A DNA stretch of 12,080 nt from CAZWSE01 sp964636575 (GTDB taxonomy: Bacteria; Pseudomonadota; Alphaproteobacteria; Rhodobacterales; Rhodobacteraceae): the NCBI GenBank assembly GCA_964636575.1, contig CAZWSE010000100.1:1-12080 (forward strand), in the 5' to 3' direction. Both the position numbers and the translations under genes were made by a program. Under the pieces are notes generated by a model, which ran no database searches, was not told where the DNA came from, and saw nothing but the letters and a program-made list of their open reading frames with translations. Shown here in pieces: positions 6,795 to 12,080 of this stretch (positions are counted from its first letter, which is position 1; every line of letters begins with the position of its first letter).

Positions 6795-8023
6795 CCAATG
6801 CGATGCCGAACCGGTTGGGGTCTTATGCGATCTTTGCGGCCTTGTTGTCTGCTGCCGGATTGCCGATCTATATCCACGCGCCGAAGTTCTATGTGGACCA
6901 GTATGGCGTCTCTCTTGCGGCGCTTGGAACGGTTTTGTTTGGCTTGCGTTTGCTGGATGTTATCCAAGACCCGCTGCTTGGCAAACTGTCCGAGGCCTTG
7001 CGCCACAAGCGCGGTGTGTCTGTGTTGCTGGGCACGGGTGTCATGGCGCTGGGCATGGTCGGGCTGTTCGCGGTCGCGCCACCTGTTGCCCCTTTGATCT
7101 GGTTCGGGATGATGCTGACGCTGGTTTTCTCGGCCTTCAGCTTTTTGACCATCAACTTTTATGCGCAGGGTGTGACCAAGGCCGGATTGCTTGGGCGGCA
7201 GGGGCATTTGCAACTGGCCCGTTGGCGTGAAACAGGCGCGCTGATAGGCGTTTGTATTGCCGCAATCGCGCCTGTGGTTTTGGGCAACATGATGGGCGCG
7301 CCCTTTGCGGGCTTTGCAGTCGGGTTCTGTGTGCTGTCGCTTGCCGCGATCCTTGCGATGCGGGGCGAGTGGGGCGGGCAGGGTGTGACCCCTTCTATCG
7401 GCGTGCGTGCTGTTCTGGCGGACCCGCTCGCGCGGCGATTGCTGTTGATTGCTTTGGTGAACGCGGCCCCTGTTGCGGTCAGTTCGACCCTGTTTCTGTT
7501 CTTCGTCGAAAGCCGCTTGGACGCGCCGGGATATGAGGGCGGTTTGCTGTTGCTGTTCTTCTTATCGGCGGCTGTCGCGGCCCCGGCATGGGGCAAGCTG
7601 GCGGAACGGATCGGCGCGAAACCTGTCCTTTTGACAGCCATGGTTCTTGCCATAGCATCGCTTGGCATGGCGCTGTTGCTTGGGTCGGGGGATTGGGTGC
7701 TGTTTGCGCTTGTTTGTATTGGCTCGGGGGCGGCACTTGGCGCCGACATGACCTTGTTGCCTGCGATTTTCGCGGCACGGATGGAGCGTATTTCACCCTC
7801 TGCCGCCGAAGGCTTTGGGCTTTGGGCATTCGTGTCCAAGTTTACCTTGGCCTTTGCCGCCGTCGTTCTGTTGCCTGCACTTGACCGTGTGGGTTTTGAA
7901 AGCGGGGCGCAAAATTCTGATGAGGCTTTGTCGTTACTTACACTGCTTTACGCAGGCATTCCCTGCGCACTGAAACTGGTGGCAATCGCTTTGCTTGCCA
8001 CAACTCAACTGGAGGAGACTTAA
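6791..8023 (+). CDS. MFS transporter, GPH/MFS_2-like (12 TM)
   Basis: Start ATG 6791 overlaps the DUF1365 stop as ATGA, with AGAGGTG five bases upstream; the frame extends further upstream but inside the preceding gene. The 410-residue product is a polytopic inner-membrane protein. Its N terminus LGSYAIFAALLSAAGLPIYIHAPKFYVDQYGVSLAALG and the following LLDVIQDPLLGKLSE resemble the glycoside-pentoside-hexuronide/cation symporter branch, where an Asp-Pro pair sits in helix 2. Given its operon it more likely moves a lipid or lipid precursor, or has a structural role, than a sugar. The corresponding R. sphaeroides position (RSP_1089) holds the same type of protein (recalled). The substrate is unknown. 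Confidence 0.9.
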   Translation: MTNAMPNRLGSYAIFAALLSAAGLPIYIHAPKFYVDQYGVSLAALGTVLFGLRLLDVIQDPLLGKLSEALRHKRGVSVLLGTGVMALGMVGLFAVAPPVAPLIWFGMMLTLVFSAFSFLTINFYAQGVTKAGLLGRQGHLQLARWRETGALIGVCIAAIAPVVLGNMMGAPFAGFAVGFCVLSLAAILAMRGEWGGQGVTPSIGVRAVLADPLARRLLLIALVNAAPVAVSSTLFLFFVESRLDAPGYEGGLLLLFFLSAAVAAPAWGKLAERIGAKPVLLTAMVLAIASLGMALLLGSGDWVLFALVCIGSGAALGADMTLLPAIFAARMERISPSAAEGFGLWAFVSKFTLAFAAVVLLPALDRVGFESGAQNSDEALSLLTLLYAGIPCALKLVAIALLATTQLEET

Positions 8024-8587
8024 ATGAGTTCTCTACTATTGATTATTCTCGGGGCCGCGATTGTTCTTGGCTTGGGGTATCTAAAGAACCGCTATGGATC
8101 ATTTCTGGGGCAACAGCCCAGCGATTATGAAGGCGAAGAAAACCAGTTTGATTTACGCCGTCACTTGAATGGACCCATTGAGTGCGAAGGGGTTATCTAT
8201 GGCCCGCTTGGCCGTGTGACATCCCGATTTGTGGGTGAGTTTCATGCGGAGTGGAACGGCAATGTCGGCATCATGAAAGAGCATTTCAAATATGACAGCG
8301 GCACCACCCAAGACCGCGAATGGCATCTGACGCTGGGCAATGACGGTCGTATTGTCGCCCGTGCCCCTGATGTGATTGGCGAAGGGTCGGGCACGCAGGC
8401 TGGATCGGCTGTGCAATTGAAGTACAAAATTCAGCTGCCCGAAAGCGCTGGCAGTCATGTTCTGGATACCACCGACTGGATGTATCTGACCCCAAACGGA
8501 ACCATCGTGAACCGCAGTCAGTTCCGCAAATTCGGTATTAAAGTGGCCGAGCTGGTCGCCACGATGCGTCCCAAGGAAGCCGCATGA
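8024..8587 (+). CDS. DUF3833 family membrane-anchored protein
   Basis: A 187-residue protein that begins directly after the MFS stop (TAAATG junction), with a strong GGAGGAG site four bases before that junction. Residues 3-20 form one hydrophobic segment (LLLIILGAAIVLGLGYL), followed by a positively charged LKNRYG and then a soluble domain with alternating polar/hydrophobic strands, FDLRRHLNGPIECEGVIYGPLGRVTSRF and WHLTLGNDGRIVARAPDVIGEGSG. This is typical of DUF3833. Many relatives are lipoproteins with a lipobox Cys; here there is no Cys near the end of the segment, so a simple membrane anchor with a periplasmic domain is more likely. The role is unknown; a beta-rich lipid-binding fold is an inference. 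Confidence 0.88.
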   Translation: MSSLLLIILGAAIVLGLGYLKNRYGSFLGQQPSDYEGEENQFDLRRHLNGPIECEGVIYGPLGRVTSRFVGEFHAEWNGNVGIMKEHFKYDSGTTQDREWHLTLGNDGRIVARAPDVIGEGSGTQAGSAVQLKYKIQLPESAGSHVLDTTDWMYLTPNGTIVNRSQFRKFGIKVAELVATMRPKEAA

Positions 8588-9315
8588 CAGACTGGCAGGG
8601 CAAACGGTATTGGTTGATCGGAGCGAGCGATGGCTTGGGCGCTGCATTGGCGCATGTGATGAGCCGTGCCGGTGCCCATGTGATTGTATCAGCCCGTTCC
8701 GAAGACAAGCTGGCGGCCTTGGTTGATGACCTTGCGGGCAAGGCGTCTTATCAGACCATTGATGTGGCCGATCAAGCGAGTGTTGCTGCGGCTGCCGCTG
8801 CTGTTGGTGAGGTCGATGGAGTTGTCTATTTGGCCGGCGTGTATTGGCCTTTTGCTGCCCAAGAGTGGGACGCTGAGAAGGCCACCGCCATGGCGGATAT
8901 CAACTTCACCGGATTGATGCGGGTTATGGGCGAGGTCGTCCCCCAGATGGTCGACCGCGATGCCGGTCATATTGTGATCACTGGGTCGCTGTCCGGTTTC
9001 CGCGGTTTGCCAGGGTCCATCGGGTACACGGCTGCCAAGGCGGCGACCATGTCTTTGGCCGAGTGTATGTATGCAGATCTGCGCAAGACCGGTGTGAAGG
9101 TTCAGGTCGCCAACCCCGGCTTTATCAAGACCCGTCTGACCGACAAGAACACGTTCAACATGCCCTTTATCATGGAGCCTGAAGCCGCTGCTCGTGAGAT
9201 GTTCGAGCACATGAACGGTGATGGTTTCAAAAAGAGCTTTCCGATGTTGTTTTCGTGGGTGTTTCGTGGTGCGCAGTTCTTGCCGGATTGGCTGTACTAC
9301 CGGATTTTTTCCTGA
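8584..9315 (+). CDS. Short-chain dehydrogenase/reductase (SDR)
   Basis: The 243-residue product begins with an ATGA overlap with the DUF3833 gene. The NAD(P)-binding motif is GASDGLG (13-19), an Arg at residue 38 (SARSEDKL) suggests NADPH preference, and the catalytic set Asn107, Ser135, Tyr148 and Lys152 (YTAAK) is intact. The usual NAG of the central strand is replaced by LAG (83-85). The C-terminal part is hydrophobic and aromatic (SFPMLFSWVFRGAQFLPDWLYYRIF), suggesting membrane contact and a lipid-like substrate. It is the last gene of the operon and is followed six bases later by a terminator hairpin. The substrate is not known; a fatty-acyl carbonyl intermediate is an inference from the neighbours. 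Confidence 0.92.
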   Translation: MTDWQGKRYWLIGASDGLGAALAHVMSRAGAHVIVSARSEDKLAALVDDLAGKASYQTIDVADQASVAAAAAAVGEVDGVVYLAGVYWPFAAQEWDAEKATAMADINFTGLMRVMGEVVPQMVDRDAGHIVITGSLSGFRGLPGSIGYTAAKAATMSLAECMYADLRKTGVKVQVANPGFIKTRLTDKNTFNMPFIMEPEAAAREMFEHMNGDGFKKSFPMLFSWVFRGAQFLPDWLYYRIFS

Positions 9316-9320
9316 TCCAA

Positions 9321-9347
9321 ATGCGCCGCTTCGCGGCATTCTATTTT
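9321..9347 (+). terminator. Rho-independent terminator of the five-gene operon
   Basis: A GCCGC stem (9325-9329), TTC loop and GCGGC (9333-9337) form a tight hairpin right after the SDR stop codon. A T-rich ATTCTATTTT run follows. An alternative pairing of ATGC...CGC with GCGGCAT gives a longer bulged stem. It sits between convergent genes and could also stop the saccharopine dehydrogenase operon from the other strand, though its T tract on that side is poor. Confidence 0.7.
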
Positions 9348-9350
9348 GAT

Positions 9351-9383
9351 GCCTCTGGCGGGGATTTATTTGGAACAAAGAAG
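9351..9383 (+). repeat. Dispersed intergenic motif, copy 2
   Basis: GCCTCTGGCGGGGA, then TTTATTTGG, then an AACAAAGAAG tail matches the minus-strand element at 1825-1857 with a few substitutions and a small insertion. It again follows a gene end, here directly after the SDR terminator. Its right end lies 7 bases from the stop codon of the convergent saccharopine dehydrogenase gene. Copy 2 has lost the perfect CCTCC/GGAGG pairing, so conservation is not explained by that hairpin alone. Confidence 0.6.
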
Positions 9384-9389
9384 CGTGAG

Positions 9390-10445
9390 TTATAGCGCGC
9401 TTATTGCAGCTTCGTAGGTTGAGGTTGCTCTGGTCCAGACGTTTTGTTCGGAGTTTGGAAGGTCTTGTAGATAGGGCAGCAATTGGTCTGCGAAGTCTTC
9501 TGAGGATTCAAGCGGTAGAAGTGACGGCAGGTTGTCGATTGCCATCACGTCCAGTGGGGGTCTTTTGTGTACGCGGAGCGCTGGATTATCCCATGTTGTG
9601 ACTGAATTGTAGACCTTGATGGGTGAGAAGTCGCTGTCGGGGTCGCAGGCTATGTCCCCGATAACGCTGAGTTTGCGCGGCGCTACAAGCGCTGAGTTTG
9701 GCACGAACACGGGTGTTCCCGGTCGTGCAAGGATGCAGTTCAGGAACAGATCATGTTGTAAGATTTCGGGGAAGGGCGCGCCCTTGGCAGTCTCATCCAT
9801 GTCCCATTTGGTGCAAGCCACCCCCATTTCGCGGCACAGATCCGCAGCGCCCGTGCCGACGCGCCCGAGGGCTCCGATAATGATGGCGGTGGGGCGGTGT
9901 TTGCCTAGGGTGATGAGCTCCGTTTGCAGATCAGCCAGCATATGCGTGGTGCTGGCATAGGGCGTCAGGGCAGCCGTGGTCGTTCCGTTTTGCTGTGCGA
10001 TCCAAGTTTTGAGCGTAACCGCGGCCCCTGTGTATCCTGCCCAATACCCGAATGCCGCGACCCGTTTTCCGGTCTCGTCTATCAAATATTCCAGATCGAG
10101 AAGTGTGCCTTGCCCTTGTGCGAACCGTTTAAGCAGCACTTTGCCGCTGGGTTGCCCTTTGTAGGCATGTCCGAACAGGATGTGCCGATGCGAAAGGCCG
10201 CTTCTGTCCTCGGGCAGTTCTTTCAGCCCGAAGACCACCGCGTCTTTGGGCGCGCTGGGCCATGTCCCCGCTGCTGCGATGTCGCAGCCTGCCGCCTTGT
10301 AGTCCGCTGTTGGAATGCAGCGGGTCGGGCTGTCTTCGACGGTGACTTTCATTCCAGCTGAGAGCAGCCGTTTGGCCCCTTGTGGGGTCAGGCCGACCCG
10401 TTGCTCGTTGGCTCTACTTTCGGCGCGCACCCAAAGGTGGGTCAT
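9390..10445 (-). CDS. Saccharopine dehydrogenase, L-lysine-forming (Lys1-type)
   Basis: The 351-residue product resembles the single-domain fungal-type saccharopine dehydrogenase (about 370 residues), which oxidises saccharopine to lysine and 2-oxoglutarate with NAD+. The N-terminal AlaDH/PNT-like domain has ESRANEQRVGLTPQGAKRL. The catalytic pair corresponds to Lys75 in LKELPED and His93 in FGHAYKGQ. The nucleotide-binding loop is IIIGALGRVGTGA (188-200), followed by the WDMDE segment and later TTWDNPALRVH. ATG 10445 overlaps the GST stop as ATGA, so it is translated from the GST transcript. Bacteria with the DAP route normally make lysine without this enzyme, so lysine catabolism or another amino-acid role is possible. 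No lysine-ketoglutarate reductase gene is in the window. Confidence 0.92.
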   Translation of the reverse strand: MTHLWVRAESRANEQRVGLTPQGAKRLLSAGMKVTVEDSPTRCIPTADYKAAGCDIAAAGTWPSAPKDAVVFGLKELPEDRSGLSHRHILFGHAYKGQPSGKVLLKRFAQGQGTLLDLEYLIDETGKRVAAFGYWAGYTGAAVTLKTWIAQQNGTTTAALTPYASTTHMLADLQTELITLGKHRPTAIIIGALGRVGTGAADLCREMGVACTKWDMDETAKGAPFPEILQHDLFLNCILARPGTPVFVPNSALVAPRKLSVIGDIACDPDSDFSPIKVYNSVTTWDNPALRVHKRPPLDVMAIDNLPSLLPLESSEDFADQLLPYLQDLPNSEQNVWTRATSTYEAAISAL

Positions 10446-11062
10446 AGCACCCCGTCTTGCGCGGCTTTCACGACCGAGGGGCGTCTGGAGATGTTTTGCT
10501 GAAACGCATCAAGCTTGGGGAAATCGACGATCGAGACGCCATCGCTCGGCAACCATGTGCTGACAGTGTAAAGGTAGGCATCCCCGATGGAGAACCGGTC
10601 ACCGCCCAAGAAGGGTGTGTCGCTGAGCACGTTTTCTTCGATGTAGGTGCAGTTTTCGGTTATGTTCTCAGTAACCTTGCTTTTCAGATCGTCGAAGGTG
10701 GAGGCTTTGGTGCCCCAACGCTCGCCCCTACCGCCCATGGCGTGATTGACGTGGAAGGTGCTGGCCAGATAGGTCATCAGGCTGCGCATGCGGGCGGCTT
10801 GGAATGGATCGGCGGGCACAAGGGCTGCATCTGGATAGAGCGCGTTCACGTATTCCAGCAGAGCGATGGTTTCGGTCAACACGCCTTGATCTGTGATCAG
10901 CGCAGGCACGCGACCTTTGGGATTGATTTTTAGGTAGTCGGGTGACTTTTGTTCGGAGGCTGCGAAGTCGACCTTCTTGAGTGAATAGTCCGCGCCGACT
11001 TCGTTGAGCGTGATCGCCACGGCGGCAGCGACGGTTTTCGGGGTGTAGTGCAGTGTCAGCAT
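10442..11062 (-). CDS. Glutathione S-transferase family protein
   Basis: A cytosolic 206-residue GST fold from ATG 11062, which has GAAAGG about 9 bases upstream; the open frame beyond it runs through the neighbouring gene. The N-terminal thioredoxin-like domain (1-~78) shows MLTLHYTPKTVAAAVAITLNEVG, the cis-Pro region LKINPKGRVPAL (44-55), and TETIALLEYV at the glutathione carboxylate site, where ES is more usual. The C-terminal helical domain contains WLPSDGVSIVDFPKLDAFQQNISRRPSV. The beta-class catalytic Cys of the first turn is absent, so it is not a classical beta GST. It is the middle gene of a three-gene operon, 31 bases after the phosphatase-like gene. The substrate is unknown. Confidence 0.93.
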   Translation of the reverse strand: MLTLHYTPKTVAAAVAITLNEVGADYSLKKVDFAASEQKSPDYLKINPKGRVPALITDQGVLTETIALLEYVNALYPDAALVPADPFQAARMRSLMTYLASTFHVNHAMGGRGERWGTKASTFDDLKSKVTENITENCTYIEENVLSDTPFLGGDRFSIGDAYLYTVSTWLPSDGVSIVDFPKLDAFQQNISRRPSVVKAAQDGVL

Positions 11063-11093
11063 GGTGCGGCCTTTCGGATGAGTTTTATGCGGG

Positions 11094-11747
11094 TCAGATG
11101 TGGGTTTGAGCGGTGCGTCTGTCGGGCCTGTCCAGATGTGGAACAGCGTTGAACATGACGGGCGACCAGTGCCCGCCGATTGGGAACAGACGATGCACGG
11201 AGGTGTGCATGATCGCAAGAGCCACCCGCGCCATGGCCGGAATACCAAGCCCCATTGCCTGCGCCATCGCCATCGAGATTAGCCCGCCTGACGTCACGAC
11301 CAACGCAGGGCCGGAGCCTTCTGCAATTTCGCGCAGGGCGTCTTGGACGCGGGTTTCAAACGCTTGATACGTCTCGGGCGGGTTTTCGATTTTGCCGTCT
11401 TTCCATGTTTGGAACACAAGTGGCAGATGTTCGGTGAAGGCGCCTTGTTCCGTCGGGAAGGGGTGCCCGTGTTGTTCTTCGATCAAGGTGGCGAGGGTGA
11501 AATATTCAAGCTCGTTCAGGCGTTCGTCGCGGGTGGGTTCCAACCCTGTTTCCATACCTGCTGCGGTTTCAATGTGCCGGGTCAGAGTGCCAGTGAAGAG
11601 GCGTGTGTGGTGTGTTTCAGAGCTGTTCAAATGCTCGCCCAGCCACGCCGCTTGTTGGTGGCCCAGCGGGCTGAGTTTGTCATAGCTCAGCTCGTCCTTG
11701 GCGAGAGAATTGGCCTGACCGTGCCGGATGAGCGTGATATGTGACAT
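11094..11747 (-). CDS. Histidine-phosphatase-fold protein, second catalytic His replaced
   Basis: A 217-residue member of the phosphoglycerate-mutase/histidine-phosphatase superfamily. The nucleophile motif LIRHGQAN (about 6-13) and the second Arg in FTGTLTRHIETA are present, with RDERLNELEYF supplying the acid residue. Where active family members have a second catalytic His (typically SHGG or THGG), this protein has VVTSGGLIS, Ser instead of His. Activity may therefore be altered. ATG 11747 is chosen over the upstream 11789 because it is preceded by AAAGGAA and places RHG at the usual distance from the N terminus. It heads the operon with the GST and saccharopine dehydrogenase. Substrate unknown. 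Confidence 0.9.
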   Translation of the reverse strand: MSHITLIRHGQANSLAKDELSYDKLSPLGHQQAAWLGEHLNSSETHHTRLFTGTLTRHIETAAGMETGLEPTRDERLNELEYFTLATLIEEQHGHPFPTEQGAFTEHLPLVFQTWKDGKIENPPETYQAFETRVQDALREIAEGSGPALVVTSGGLISMAMAQAMGLGIPAMARVALAIMHTSVHRLFPIGGHWSPVMFNAVPHLDRPDRRTAQTHI

Positions 11748-11961
11748 AGCTGTTCCTTTGTTGAGGCTCTTCTTAAGGAACCTGCGCACTGCCTGAAAGG
11801 GTTGGTGGCAAGGACGACGCGGTTTTTGCCCAAATGAAGGACCCTGTTTCGCCTATCGGAAACGCGGATTGGCGTAAAAATGGCGGATGGTGTCGTGATT
11901 GCACTGCTGTTTGCGCCCTTTGCATGGTGTAACCTTATCCAGCGCAAAGGGAGTGCCCACG

Positions 11962-12080
11962 ATGTCTGATAAGATCCGTTTCACATTGGATGGAGCCGAA
12001 GTTGAGGCCGACGCCGGTCTGACCATTTGGGAAATTGCCAATGGTCGTGGTTTGGTTATCCCGCATTTGTGCCACAAGCC
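11962..12080 (+). CDS. fdhF: Probable formate dehydrogenase alpha subunit, N-terminal fragment (runs off right edge)
   Basis: The 39 visible residues, IRFTLDGAEVEADAGLTIWE...IPHLCHK, are the start of a plant-type 2Fe-2S ferredoxin domain; the Cys of HLCHK would be the first cluster ligand. The sequence fits the N terminus of the NAD-dependent, molybdenum/tungsten formate dehydrogenase alpha subunit (FdsA/FdhF) as I recall it from Rhodobacteraceae, a cytoplasmic enzyme oxidising formate to CO2. NuoG, HoxU and similar proteins share this domain, so the call depends on the missing part. AAAGGGAG lies about 9-16 bases before the ATG. A weak sigma70-like pair TTGCGC (11911) and TTATCC (11935), 18 bases apart, could drive it. 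It is divergent from the phosphatase-like gene with 214 bases between. Confidence 0.65.
   Translation, partial: MSDKIRFTLDGAEVEADAGLTIWEIANGRGLVIPHLCHK

Noticed and set aside
7159..7839. Minus-strand 226-codon open frame opposite the GPH-type MFS gene
   Set aside because: Its Ser/Ala/Pro-rich product mirrors the codon bias of the transporter on the other strand, and it has no ribosome site or recognisable domain.
9313..9346. TGATCC after the SDR gene as a second RpoE promoter
   Set aside because: The sequence 16-18 bases downstream lies inside the terminator hairpin; the nearest -10-like TCTATT is 21 bases away and no plus-strand gene follows.
1..12080. CRISPR arrays, insertion sequences, prophage genes, rRNA
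   Set aside because: No regularly spaced repeats, transposase-like frames, terminal inverted repeats or rRNA-like sequence were seen; all long frames are accounted for by chromosomal-type genes.

Overview
The window looks like a chromosomal piece of a marine alphaproteobacterium of the Rhodobacteraceae (Roseobacter/Rhodobacter-like). Three things suggest this: moderately high GC; an adjacent rpoE-chrR pair whose products closely resemble the Rhodobacter sphaeroides singlet-oxygen regulators as I recall them; and two copies of a short GC-rich intergenic motif that I associate with this family. This rests on protein motifs and recalled homologs, because no search was run.

Layout. Bases 1-2663 are on the minus strand: the 5' part of asd (aspartate-semialdehyde dehydrogenase, running off the left edge), a 12-helix MFS transporter, and an HpaI-type class II aldolase. 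A MarR/HpaR-like regulator (2853-3317, +) diverges from the aldolase and converges on chrR with overlapping stop codons. rpoE-chrR (4518-3314, -) is preceded by a good RpoE-type promoter, TGATCC-18 bp-TAAATA. Divergently, a tightly coupled five-gene operon (4744-9315, +) encodes an FAD amine-oxidase-like oxidoreductase, a DUF1365 protein, a GPH-type MFS transporter, a DUF3833 membrane-anchored protein and an SDR. Every junction overlaps or abuts. A hairpin terminator and a copy of the dispersed motif follow. Bases 9390-11747 (-) are a three-gene operon: histidine-phosphatase-fold protein, then GST, then Lys1-type saccharopine dehydrogenase. At the right edge a plus-strand gene begins (11962), probably the NAD-dependent formate dehydrogenase alpha subunit.

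How the genes fit together. The centre of the window (3314-9315) is the most interesting part: an ECF11-type RpoE/ChrR module divergent from a membrane-lipid-modification-like operon. In R. sphaeroides the corresponding genes belong to the singlet-oxygen regulon and have been linked to cyclopropane/furan fatty acid chemistry and to ChrR turnover (recalled). The working model is that singlet oxygen releases RpoE from its zinc anti-sigma factor ChrR, and RpoE then drives its own operon and possibly the lipid-modifying operon. This locus lacks the fatty-acid methyltransferase (Cfa) and photolyase often associated with such clusters. It also carries no obvious RpoE promoter in front of the FAD gene, so the regulatory link to that operon is unproven here.
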